Assembly (NCBI RefSeq): GCF_900660615.1
Contig: NZ_LR215023.1
Span: forward strand, 434,001-498,000
DNA from: Malacoplasma iowae
Lineage (GTDB): Bacteria; Bacillota_I; Bacilli_A; Mycoplasmatales; Mycoplasmoidaceae
DNA: 64,000 nt
Direction: 5' to 3'
The notes beneath the pieces are model-generated. The model was not told where the DNA came from, did no database searches, and saw only the letters and a program-made list of their open reading frames with translations. Shown one piece after another: positions 41,558-53,227 of the stretch (position 1 is the stretch's first letter; each line of letters begins with the position of its first letter). Position numbers and translations under genes: made by a program.

Positions 41558-42339
41558 ATTTATATAAACCTAACACTGAGAAAATAATTTTATTAAATGT
41601 ATAAAAATATTATTTTTAATTCTAATAATAATGAAAATATGTATCTAAAGATGATGTTTATAGTTTAGAATATTTGCATTAAAAAGGAATTATATGGAAA
41701 ATCAAAAAGAAACAAAAATTGAGAATCAAGAAATAATTGAGAATCAAGAAATTCGAAAAAATATTACTGATTATTTTAACAGTAAGAGAGAATCTGGTGA
41801 ACTTTTTAAGTTAAAAATTTCCCAAGATAATTATGATAAACTTAAAAATACTAGTGATTTCAAAGAGTATTCTAAAAGTATCTTTGTAAACAAAGCAAAT
41901 AAAAGGATATATAAGTTTTTTTGATCTAATTTTTTTATTGAATGAATTTTATTTTTATTTTGAATTGCAACTATATTTGCTGCTATTGATTCTTTTTCTA
42001 ACAAAGACTTGCTTAGTACAAAAGGAATTGTTTTCATAGCTGCAAGTGCATTCTATATTTTATATAGCGGATTGACGCAATTATTTATGTTTAATCTATA
42101 TAATAGTTGGCAAGTTGATTCATCTACTAACAATAGATTGGATATTAAAAAAAATTGAAATTGTAAGTTTTTTGTTGAAGAGTATTTGAAATGTTCTTTT
42201 GAATTTGTAAATAATGTAGAAATATCTGAGGAGAGAAAACAAGAGTGAGAAAAAAATTTTTCTGCATCCCAATATAAGATTCAAAAAAAGGGAAAAGATC
42301 TTGAAAACAAGAAACCTTCTTTTTTAGTAAAGAAAATGA

Positions 42340-42380
42340 ATAAAGAAAATTATATTAGAAAATCTAAAATATTTTCTTTA
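42340..42380. repeat. Left target duplication of IS copy 4 (41 bp inverted repeat)
   Basis: Begins ATAAAGAAAATTATATTAG and ends with nearly its reverse complement. Unlike the other targets it lies inside a coding region. Copy at 43543-43583. Confidence 0.9.
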
Positions 42381-43542
42381 GCTCGATTGACATGTGAAGT
42401 GCAACACTCAAAAAAGAGTGTGCACTTCATTTGTTTTGTTTGTAAGTGTTCACTAATAAAAAGATAATGAATATTAGGAGTGCTTATGAAAACTTATAAA
42501 CATTTAACAAAAGAAGAAAGATGCTTAATTTATTTTCTTTGAAATAAAGAAAAATATTCTATGAATAAGATTGCAAAAATCTTAAATAAAAACAAATCAA
42601 CAATATCAAGAGAATTAAAAAGAAACACATCTTCAACAGGGATTTATTATTCATCAACTGCTCACAAAAAATACATTAGAAGAAAATCAAATTGTCATAT
42701 GTTTTTTATGTTGAAGTACAAAAACTTCACAGATCTTTTTATTCAAAAATTTAATCCTAAATCTCATGGTGTAGAAGCTACAATTTTTTGAATAAAAGAA
42801 AACTATCCGTTAGTTAAAGTTCCAAGTGCTAGGCAAGTATTTAGATGAATCAATAGCAAGATTTGAAAGATACAAAGAAGAGATTGTTTAAGAAGAAAAT
42901 ATGTTAAAGGAAAAAGAAGAAAAATAGGTATATTTTCTAAAATTGATGGAAAATACTGCATTCCTTATAGTCTAAGACCAGAAAAGATAAACAATAGAAA
43001 AGAATTTGGACATTGAGAAGCTGATCTAATAGTTAGTAAAAGGCAAAGTGGTTATTACCACTTATTGACATTAGTGGAAAGAAAAACAAGGTTGGCAATT
43101 ATTAGAAAAATAAAAGGGAAGAACGCTAGATCAATGATGGCTAAAATGTATACCATTATTCGAGATGAAAAACTCCCAATAAAAAGCATCACTGTTGATA
43201 ATGGGTTAGAGTTTCAAATGATGGGAATAACTGCAAAACAATTCAACTTTAAAGTTTATTATTGCCAACCTTATTCTTCATTCCAAAGAGGGTCCAACGA
43301 GAACATAAATGGGATAGTTAGAAGATGATATAAAAAAGGAACTGACTTCAGTTTAGTAAGTGAAGATAAAATAAAAACTCTTGAATGAAAAGTAAACAAC
43401 ATCCCAAGAAAAATGTTTGGTTATAAAACAGCTTACCAAATGTATCAAGAAAATATTTAAAACAAAAAAACTCTCAACTTATATTTCAAAGTCGAGAGTT
43501 TAATGTAACATTGAAGTGTTGCACTTCACATGTCAGTTAGGG
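42381..43542 (+). mobile_element. IS copy 4, IS30 family (IS1630-like), 1162 bp
   Basis: Same ends and length as copies 1, 2 and 5. The 5' end hairpin (TGAAGTGCAACACTC at 42395-42409 with GAGTGTGCACTTCA at 42416-42429) and the 3' AACTCTC hairpin are intact. It inactivates the membrane protein gene. Confidence 0.93.
42486..43460 (+). CDS. IS30-family transposase (copy 4)
   Basis: 324 residues with catalytic Asp180, Asp238 and Glu272 and intact RGSNEN motif. AGGAG upstream of the ATG; a weak promoter (TTGTAA, 18 bases, GATAAT) lies before it. Looks functional. Confidence 0.93.
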
Positions 43543-43583
43543 ATAAAGAAAATTATATTAGAAAATCTAAAATATTTTCTTTA
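43543..43583. repeat. Right target duplication of IS copy 4
   Basis: Exact copy of 42340-42380. Confidence 0.9.
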
Positions 43584-43670
43584 TTAGTAACTGATTGTTT
43601 TTGAGTTTTTAGTGGATTCTCTATTATTTCAATTATAGTTTTAGTGATTATTGTTACAACTATTTTATAA

Positions 43671-44502
43671 AAAAAATATATTTATAAATTTTGTTCTATA
43701 TCTAAGAAACTATTTTAAAATTTTTCTAAAAAATGTTGTCTTTGTTAATTTATTTATAATATGTTTTTTTAATATGACTCTTAAATCTATAATTTTTATT
43801 TTGTTAAGTTAAATTACGTTGTATGAATTGCATTTTTATTTGATGCAATTCATTTTTTGTCAAACTATTGAATTTAGGAATTTTTGTTTTAGATATATAT
43901 GTATTTTATTTTAGTGGAAACATTATATGTTAAATTACATATTTAAAATAAAGGTATTAATTAAAAAAAGTTGAATTATGAAAACATAAATATAATTAAT
44001 GATAACTATGATAGTATGCAATTTTTGGAGAAACTCATTTTTTATATTAGGTTATCCATTAAATTAATTCTTAAGAACCATTTTATATAACATAATCTAT
44101 CAAAAATTATATAGTCAATTGATTTATTGAGTTAATTAAGAGTAGTTTTTTAATTATGATTTTATTTATGGATTAAGTGTACATACATATATTTGTTTTT
44201 ACAAGTTTAATTGAATTAAATGCATATTAACACTATTAACTTTGATATTTTTTACTAAATTTCAATTTTCATCTTATTTATTACATGTAACTCTCTTTAT
44301 TAGAATTTATTTCAAACTTTTTTCTAGATCTAGTTTCTTCAAAAATTTGTACACTACCTATAAAATTGGGACAGTACATAAAACTTTAAACGAAGTTTTT
44401 CAAATATTAGATAAGTTATGTAATTTTTATTATTTTTTAAAACTTTTAATCCAGGAAAACTATTTATTTAAATTATAATTAGCTTGTAATTAGGGAGTTT
44501 AT
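43671..44502. other. Long intergenic region, 832 bp
   Basis: AT-rich with no convincing gene. It holds a strong terminator at 43823-43857 (ATGAATTGCAT / ATGCAATTCAT, then T), probably for the IS-split gene. A short open frame at 44242-44478 has no start codon or ribosome site and looks spurious. TAGGGAG precedes the ATG at 44503. Confidence 0.5.
43823..43857 (+). terminator. Intrinsic terminator
   Basis: Eleven-pair perfect stem ATGAATTGCAT / ATGCAATTCAT, 9-base loop, followed by T residues. Confidence 0.85.
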
Positions 44503-45846
44503 ATGATTAAAAAAAGAAATAAATCAATTGTTTGAGCAAGTTTATTTAGTGTATTATTTGCTTCATTTTCTGCACCTTTTATATATAGTAACGCAAGTAA
44601 TAATAGTCAACATATAGTAAATAATTATAATTTTGACTATGATGATAGTTTATAAAAAATTTCTGATCTAACATTAAACAAACAGAAAGAAATTTTTAAA
44701 AATGTTAAAGTTGATGATATATTGACGGAAATTAAAAATCCAAATAGCATTCTTTATAATTCTACGCAAGGATTAAATAACAATTTGGATTATCATGACT
44801 ATAGTAAAATGAATGTTTATACAGAAATAAATAATAATATTGATGAATTTAAATCAATAGCTACGAACATACTAAACGGAACTACAAATGTTAATTTTAT
44901 AAAAGAAAATTTAGATAATTTTAAAAATAATAATCCTTATGAATATGGCAAAATTATAGAAAAAATTAATAAGACAATAGTAAATTTTAATGCGGAAAAT
45001 AACAATAATAATTTAATTAATTATGATAAAAACATACATATGAATTCTATGCTTCGTTCATCATCTAATAAAATAGAGGATATAGTTGTAGAATTTGAGG
45101 ATAATGAAAAAATTACTATTACTGCAGATCAAATTGCTTTTTTCACTAAGTCAGAGAAATTTTTGTCTAGATTATCCATATATAGAGACAAAACATATGG
45201 TGTTGCAGTTGCATCTGCGACTTTAACAGCAGCATCATGAGCTATAGCAGCATTTTATTGAGGTGCATGATGAATGTTTGGAGGTAATATACCATTTGCT
45301 GTAGCTGCAACTGTACAAGCGGGTATTTCAACTTACCTATCAGTAAGAAGTTTTGATGAATATTACGATATAAGAGATAGAGTAAAAGATTTAAGTGACG
45401 TTGTTTACTCTAAAGAATTTAAAGATATGAAACTTATATCTGAGTGCTTATTGGATGAAGCGAGAAATCAGTTAAAAAATTCTGCTATAAATTTTATTAA
45501 ATTTATAGCAAAATTTACCAATGTTATTCAATTATATAAGAAAGCTATTGAATTAATAATAAAAAAAATCTCTATTGAATTTGAAAAATATATTAATACA
45601 ATTGTAAATAATACATCATGAAAAAATGTTATAAGTTTTGCTAATAAAACTCCTTTCAAATCTTTAATAATGCAAATAAATAAAAAGTCTACAGAATTTG
45701 TAACAGAAATAGTAACTAAAAAAGCTTTAATGAAAGGTTTGAGTTGAGCATCTAATGCAATTCTTGTCATTGATATAATCATAAGTATATCTAGTTTTTT
45801 TATTGATGTAGGAATATTTAATAATAGTGAACTATCATCTTGATAA
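44503..45846 (+). pseudogene. Secreted protein gene with an in-frame TAA at codon 51
   Basis: Under one continuous frame, 447 codons with a single interruption: TAA at 44653-44655. Upstream part is a signal peptide (WASLFSVLFASFSAPFIYSN) and 20 more residues. After the stop the frame stays open for almost 400 codons with normal codon use. The protein is Asn-rich, then has hydrophobic Ala/Gly/Trp-rich segments at about 232-280 (VAVASATLTAASW, GAWWMFGGNIPFAVAA) and another near the C-terminus, which suggests membrane insertion. No family recognised. A recent nonsense mutation or a sequence error. Confidence 0.7.
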
Positions 45847-45891
45847 GATGCATTTTTAATTCTTAGTGGCAAATATAAATGGAGTTTTCTT

Positions 45892-46824
45892 ATGGAAGGC
45901 AATAGCACAATATATAACAATGAAGTTAATAATGATAAATTAGACACAGAGAGTGAAATTAAAACTAATACTAAAAAGAAAAAAAAGAAATTTGATATAG
46001 AAGAATTAAAAAAAGGATACCCTTTATATATTTCATACCCCAAATCATATTATGTATGTTTAGATGAAATTGATGAAATATCTAAAACTAATGAAATTAA
46101 AAAATTATTGTCTTATAATAATTCATTTTTAAAAATAAAGAAAAACAAACATAAATTTATTTTTAACCTTATGTTATTCATTCTTTCAACATTGATTGGA
46201 CCAATGGTTTGAATTGCGGTTTTATTTTTGGTTATTTATATTACATTGATTTTAAATCATAACAATAAAAGATCAGCTTTTTTAGATTATGGAATAGCAG
46301 TTATTTTTTTATGAATATATAGACTTTTCAGTTTGTGTATTTGACAACTATCTTGATTAAAAAAATTTAATCCTTCAAAATATAAAGAAAGTTATCCATA
46401 TATTTCTAAAAGTCCTTTTACCATAGCTAGTTCTTCTTTTATGTCAATTTTGCTTTGATATTCTTGTAACTTATTTTATAAAAATTTTAAAATCAATATT
46501 ACAAATGATAATAAATTTAAACCTATTGATAAGAGTGAAGATTTTAAAAATTATATTTGTTCAACATGAACTTTTTACCAACAAAGTTTAGATTCTATTC
46601 CATTTATTAATTGTGATAAAAATGATTTTAAAGCCAAATGTACTTATGTTGAAAACATCGGTGATAAAGATCAATTATATGTGAGAAAAGGTTTTGAAAA
46701 GAAGCTAAATTTTTTAGATAATTTATATTTTTTATTTCTTTTAAAACAGTGAACGCTTCTAATTCCACATGTTTGTATTTATGGAACAGTAGCATGATAT
46801 ATTTATCCATTATTAATTAGATAA
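45892..46824 (+). CDS. Multi-pass membrane protein, unknown
   Basis: 310 residues. Hydrophilic, Lys-rich N-terminus (TKKKKKKFDIEELKK), then membrane helices at about 88-125, 132-155, 175-195 and a final one at the C-terminus, separated by a loop with four Cys residues. GGAG precedes the ATG. Starts 46 bases after the secreted-protein gene on the same strand and ends in a terminator, so the two are probably one operon. Confidence 0.7.
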
Positions 46825-46833
46825 TATTAATTT

Positions 46834-46866
46834 AAATTGTAGTTTATATAGCTACAATTTTTTATT
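46834..46866 (+). terminator. Intrinsic terminator
   Basis: The stem AAATTGTAG / CTACAATTT is followed by T residues. Confidence 0.85.
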
Positions 46867-47785
46867 TACTATTATGAATGGGTTTTTACATGATTATATT
46901 TGTAAACAGGTATAAAAATTGCTTTTCGCAAGTTCAAAGTGATTTTGTACATGAAATGAGTTAATGAGTTCTAAATGATTTTGTCTCTTTTAAGATTCTA
47001 GTTTAGTTTTTAAGGTTAACTTATGAAATATTATTAATTAAAATACAAATTCAATAATACATTGCAATAGGTCAATTCAATGTTTTGACCTATTAACAAT
47101 TAATTTTTGATTTTATTACTTGATTGCTAATTAATATTTTTTTAAACCAAGGGTTTATAGATTGTCTGTTTGTTTTTAAGATAAAATGCTTTTATTTTTC
47201 TAGTTAGTTTAATTGAACATAATATAAATTACATTCTATTTCTTAAAAATTTTTGTCACATTAATTACTTTTTAGTATTTGATTTTTGCTACATTAATAA
47301 TTCATGAAATTTATTTTTGTTCCTAATATAATAGCAATTTTTTGGAAATAAACTAGCATTAATTCATATGTGTTCTTGATATAAAGGCCTTTTAATCGAA
47401 TTTTTATTATTAATTTTTACTAATAATTGAGACTAAAAGTATTTTATTTACAATATTTTGTAGTAGTATAAAAGCAAGAAGGGGATGGAAAATTTATGAA
47501 AGGGAATGCTAAGCAAGGATAAGTGACATATTTTATTTGTTTATTCTAATATTTTTATATTAGTATAAATGTTTTTTAATACTGTTTTCACAATAGTTAA
47601 ATAAATATTATGTTTGTGAAATTTAGATTATACTATTTTGATTTAAATCTATTATTAAATTATTTTATAAATAGAAAATTATTTTAATGTTAATGCAGTA
47701 TCAGTAATTTAATTCAATGGTGGTTTTCTAAAATTTTGCTACCAAATAATATGTTTACTTTTGCTTAAGTTTTTAGGGTTATATT
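46867..47785. other. Long intergenic region, 919 bp
   Basis: No gene seen. It contains a 10-bp perfect inverted repeat AATAGGTCAA / TTGACCTATT (47066-47075, 47085-47094) without a T run, and a purine-rich patch near 47477-47520. The promoter for the large protein at 47786 should be at the right end, but no box is clear. Confidence 0.5.
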
Positions 47786-50700
47786 ATGTCGAGTAAGTTT
47801 ATTAAAAAAACATTTAACAAGAATTATTTTATTAAAAGGAAAAAGACATTTTTGTTAATTGGACCATTTGTTATAGCAACTGTTCCAATACTTTCATCTG
47901 TTTCCTTATCGCAAAATTTTTCAACATTAAATCAGTATTTTGGTCCATATTCATTTGGCGATAAATTTTTTGCTTCTTATGGTGATTTAGTTGATTATGT
48001 TGATAAAAATTCAAAAGTTATTAATCTTGAAGGAAATAATTCAAAATGAACTGCAACAATAAATGGAGTTACTAGAACATTCAACGATCCAAATGAGTTG
48101 AGACAAACTTTACTTGAAAATCTTGTAAAAGTTAAACAAGTTAAAACAGATGTTGATTTAAGTAAATATGCTGGGCCTAATGGTATATTAGGGTTAACTA
48201 ATCAAGAAGTGTGAAAACATATCACTCCGGTTTCGAATGAAAAAAACATTGTTTACCAAGGAAATAATGATCAAACATACACAAACCAAGAAGATGCATA
48301 CAAATCATACTTTCACACTAAAGAAGGATATATATTTAATGGTATTACCTTTTCTGACAAAACATCTTTAAAAAATTATTTAGAAAGAGACTATTTCCCT
48401 AATAGACAAAACACAAACAACACTGTGGTAATAACATCACCAAATGGTAAGTCATTACCAATTGATTTAACTAAACAAAATGCACAAGAACTTTTAAATA
48501 ATTTCATCACTGAAAATGCTGAACTAAGATTAAATTACAAAACAAATGAAAACAATATAGTTGATATTACAAGAAATAATCTTAGTTCAACAATGGATCA
48601 AGTTAATATTAAAGATTTAAATTACCAACACATTCAATCAAATGAAGGTGAAAGTAGATACATTATAGATAATAGTGATAATGCAGATTTAATTGGTCCA
48701 TATTTCTATAAAGGAATTTTAGATATTTCATCATTTAAAAACAAAGACATGTGAAAAAAAGTTAATGGTGTTGCAAAATCAGTTTATGCTGAGTCTAAAG
48801 TTGATTCAGTTATTGGTTCTTTCTTCACTTCAATTATTAATGATGATAACAACCTAAATAAAATTCAAGCAGAAAGTGATAATACCAACACTTTGTTATT
48901 CAGAACACTATTGAGTGTTACAGATAATTCAACTGAAGGAGAAGTTAAAGAAAAATCATATGATCAATGATTTTTAGAAGAACTAAGAATTAAGAGTCCA
49001 GAATTAGCGAGAGCTGTTATTAAAGCAAATGATGCTATGATGACTGGTAAAAAATATAATTCATTCTACAAGATTCCAGTGCTTTATAGTTTTTTAATGC
49101 AAAGAGCAATTTCTTGAGAATTGGGACAAGACGTGATTAATCTAATTGTTGATTACTTTACAAATGTATGTAATTTCATCCAAGATATTTTAGAGTTTGC
49201 ATCTTTATACAATGGTAACTTGCTATTAAGTAAAGATAAACAACACACATTTGATATGGTAAAGTTTTTTCAGATTGGTAATCCTGAATATGACATTAAT
49301 ACTTCAACAGCATACTTTCTAAATGAAATTAAAACAAATTATCCAAATCTTGTTGCAATGACTTATGCTTATACTCAAGCTGAAAATAACATTTCATTAG
49401 CTGGTGGGATGATACCATTTGATTCGGTGAGTTTTGACTTCTTGTGAGAAAGTGGAATTATAGATGCAAATGATTTATATGCAATTAAAGAAGATTTAAG
49501 AGGTGTTTATAACACATTCTCTCAATTAGATATTAAAGACATGGTTCCAATCTATGTAATAAATAATAAAAACCCTGAAGTTAAAAAAATCCAATTAGAA
49601 GAACCTGATGTTTCAAAATGAGGTGATAAGTTAAAAACTATAAAGACAACTAGAAGTGGTCAAGATCTATATTTTTTATTGAGCGCAATTGGTGCTAAAA
49701 ACAATCAATATTTCTCAATGGCTGAAGGTGTTTTAGGTTCTGAGATAGCTATATTTGTTGAAAGTGGCACGATTGTTAGTGGCGGATATTTAGATAGATT
49801 ACAAAAGTCTCGTAGGGATGTTGATCTATTACCTTTATTTATTAATTTGGTTAAAGCAAACGAAGGAAAAATTAAAGCATATAGAATTTACCTTGCGTTT
49901 ATGTTAGATTCTAAAACAAAATCTAATGTATTTGCTAATCGTAAAGATGACATGTCATATGATGAATTCACAAGAAGACTTGCATATTTAATCACTATTG
50001 TATTTGGTTCTGCTTCTTTAGTTGCATCATCGTTAAGAGGAGTATACACTACTAGTAAGAATGATGGTGTTGGTGATTCTTTACAGTCAGGGAAAGTTAT
50101 CCAAGTTGATAAAAACCCAATATTTGATATTTTAGATCCTGTAGACACAAACCATGGAGATAGTGTAAGTGTTAATGTTGGTGACCAGATTGATAGAGGA
50201 AATTTACATAGATATGATGGTGATATAAATTCAGTTCGTTCAGATTTTTTAAATCCGAATGTTGCATCAGGAGGGATTACATCAAGAGAGTACTGGCTTC
50301 AAATAGATTCACTTACACGTGAAATAATAAATCAAGGTACTTCTGAAATTGAATGAATTGTTAATGATGGTTTAACTTCATCTTCTGTTCGTAGAAATTC
50401 AACATCTTCGACAATTATAAACCCTATTGATAATGTTCAAATATCACAGGCTTCTAGTTTTGCTGATGAAGCTGATCTAATATCGTTGCACTCATCAAGT
50501 TCAAGTAGTGACGTTAATCATAAAGTTTCCCCTGAATTTAATAAAACAAAGAAAAATTGATGATCTGGATATACTAGTAAATTTGAAAAAATCAAAAAAA
50601 ATATATTAACTGTTTTGGATCATGCATTAGAAATCTTTGCTGCTACATTATCTATTCTTGAACTTGCGTTCTTCTTTTATGATTTATTTAAAGAAACTTA

Positions 50701-51778
50701 TACTCAAAACTTTTACCAATACACAACAGCAGATGGTACAAGTTTCTATTGAAATGGTGGATTATCGGTTTCTAAGTATTTTGGTTTTGTTAACTATGAA
50801 ATTTCAAATATTAGTCAAATGGAACTAATTGACCCAGTAGTAATAACACTTCCACAAGTAGAAGAATATTATTACTATAATGGTATAAAATACTATGACT
50901 CTAGTGAGTTAAAGAGAAGAATATTATTAAATTATATTAATGGTAATGATTCTCCAAGAAACCCTAAATTTAATAAATACTTTGCTTTAATAGGTAATGA
51001 AGATGCAACTTCAAAAACAATTGAAGAACTAACACAAAAAGTTATTAAAAGTTTAAATATTACTATGAATCAAAATGGATCTTTTGATATTAGTAAATTA
51101 AATAAAGAGTCGCCATACATTCAAACTTTAAGTGCATCATATGATTATGGTTATGTTATTCCTGATAGTGATAATAATGTAACGTTAATACAAAATATTG
51201 TTGATAATATCAGACCAGCTTATTTTGTTAAACTTCCATCTGTTAATAGTAATAATATTGCACAAGGACAAGCGGGAGAAATTACTAAATTACCTGGAAA
51301 ATATTGAGATGGAATGAAAGTTGTTGATAATGGTGAAGTGCCTGATGTTTTATTTGATAACTCAGCAAACGATCTAAAAGAAGGTATTAAAGATCAAAAT
51401 ATTTGAAATAGTGAAAATTTTAAAGAATCTGTTTATACCACAGCAAGCTATCAATCGTTACAAAAATTATATGAAACATTTAAAACTAAATTTAATATAG
51501 CAAGTAAAGAAATTTTAAATATCGCTAACACAAGTGGTAAATATAACCAATTACCAAGTGGTGTTACTATTCAAAATTTATACGAAGTAAAAGATGCTAG
51601 GACAAATAGAATATATACTTTTTATGACATAAACAAAGCATCGTCATTTATAAGTGAAAATGTTAAATTCAATAAGATAATAGATTCGTCTGAAATCAAA
51701 ATTGAATTTGAAGGAAAATACTTCTCAAGTAAAAATGAATTATTTGATTGGGTTCATAGGAATATGACTTCGTTATAG
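47786..51778 (+). CDS. Giant membrane/surface protein with repeated motif
   Basis: 1330 residues, intact under code 4. N-terminal basic stretch and membrane helix (about 21-44) act as signal anchor; further hydrophobic segments at about 731-752 and 941-970. The region 1-205 and the end carry a degenerate motif of about 20 residues, aromatic-x-Gly-x-x-[FY]-x-[ST]-x-x-[ED]-L-x-x-[YFW]: DKFFASYGDLVDYVDKN (59-75), NGVTRTFNDPNELRQTLL (93-110), NGITFSDKTSLKNYL (185-199), NGIKYYDSSELKRRIL (about 1031-1046), EGKYFSSKNELFDWVHRN (about 1309-1326). A Ser-rich linker lies near 870-920. Probably a surface protein; no family recognised. Confidence 0.85.
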
Positions 51779-51808
51779 CAATATAAAAAATATTTAACAA
51801 AATATATA

Positions 51809-51852
51809 AACTAGGACATTAAAATGGATCAAAACATTTCGATATCCTAGTT
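51809..51852. repeat. Left target duplication of IS copy 5 (44 bp inverted repeat)
   Basis: Starts AACTAGGA and ends TCCTAGTT, the likely terminator of the giant-protein gene. Copy at 53015-53058. Confidence 0.9.
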
Positions 51853-53014
51853 CCCTAACTGACATGTGAAGTGCAACACTTCAATGTTACATTAAACTCT
51901 CGACTTTGAAATATAAGTTGAGAGTTTTTTTGTTTTAAATATTTTCTTGATACATTTGGTAAGCTGTTTTATAACCAAACATTTTTCTTGGGATGTTGTT
52001 TACTTTTCATTCAAGAGTTTTTATTTTATCTTCACTTACTAAACTGAAGTCAGTTCCTTTTTTATATCATCTTCTAACTATCCCATTTATGTTCTCGTTG
52101 GACCCTCTTTGGAATGAAGAATAAGGTTGGCAATAATAAACTTTAAAGTTGAATTGTTTTGCAGTTATTCCCATCATTTGAAACTCTAACCCATTATCAA
52201 CAGTGATGCTTTTTATTGGGAGTTTTTCATCTCGAATAATGGTATACATTTTAGCCATCATTGATCTAGCGTTCTTCCCTTTTATTTTTCTAATAATTGC
52301 CAACCTTGTTTTTCTTTCCACTAATGTCAATAAGTGGTAATAACCACTTTGCCTTTTACTAACTATTAGATCAGCTTCTCAATGTCCAAATTCTTTTCTA
52401 TTGTTTATCTTTTCTGGTCTTAGACTATAAGGAATGCAGTATTTTCCATCAATTTTAGAAAATATACCTATTTTTCTTCTTTTTCCTTTAACATATTTTC
52501 TTCTTAAACAATCTCTTCTTTGTATCTTTCAAATCTTGCTATTGATTCATCTAAATACTTGCCTAGCACTTGGAACTTTAACTAACGGATAGTTTTCTTT
52601 TATTCAAAAAATTGTAGCTTCTACACCATGAGATTTAGGATTAAATTTTTGAATAAAAAGATCTGTGAAGTTTTTGTACTTCAACATAAAAAACATATGA
52701 CAATTTGATTTTCTTCTAATGTATTTTTTGTGAGCAGTTGATGAATAATAAATCCCTGTTGAAGATGTGTTTCTTTTTAATTCTCTTGATATTGTTGATT
52801 TGTTTTTATTTAAGATTTTTGCAATCTTATTCATAGAATATTTTTCTTTATTTCAAAGAAAATAAATTAAGCATCTTTCTTCTTTTGTTAAATGTTTATA
52901 AGTTTTCATAAGCACTCCTAATATTCATTATCTTTTTATTAGTGAACACTTACAAACAAAACAAATGAAGTGCACACTCTTTTTTGAGTGTTGCACTTCA
53001 CATGTCAATCGAGC
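51853..53014 (-). mobile_element. IS copy 5, IS30 family (IS1630-like), 1162 bp
   Basis: Same element as copies 1, 2 and 4. It lies in inverted orientation to copy 4, so the two bracket the accessory locus 43543-51852. Confidence 0.93.
51935..52909 (-). CDS. IS30-family transposase (copy 5)
   Basis: 324 residues with catalytic Asp180, Asp238 and Glu272; RGSNEN intact. No disabling change seen. Confidence 0.93.
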
Positions 53015-53058
53015 AACTAGGACATTAAAATGGATCAAAACATTTCGATATCCTAGTT
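53015..53058. repeat. Right target duplication of IS copy 5
   Basis: Exact copy of 51809-51852. Confidence 0.9.
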
Positions 53059-53227
53059 TAATATTTTGTAGTTGATCTGTTTTGGAAAATTAAAAAGATA
53101 GTGATTTATTATAATTTTGAGAATATATACTATATATTTTTATTTACATCTTTTATAAACTTATTCTTAATATATTTTTCTTAATATAAAAATATTTATA
53201 TAATTTAAATTATAAGGTGAGTTAGTT

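Larger units (their letters stand above)
41694..43670 (+). pseudogene. Membrane protein gene split by IS copy 4
   Basis: The 5' part (41694-42380) and 3' part (43584-43670) join in frame when IS copy 4 and one target copy are removed, giving 257 residues. Charged N-terminus (ETKIENQEIIENQEI repeated phrase), two membrane helices at about 82-103 and 112-135, a cytoplasmic middle with several UGA-Trp, and a last helix (SIISIIVLVIIVTTIL) at the C-terminus. As it stands, the 5' frame reads into the IS and stops. Function unknown. Confidence 0.85.

Noticed and set aside
44242-44478. Open frame of 78 codons before the secreted-protein gene
   Set aside because: No normal start codon, no ribosome site, and composition like the surrounding intergenic DNA.
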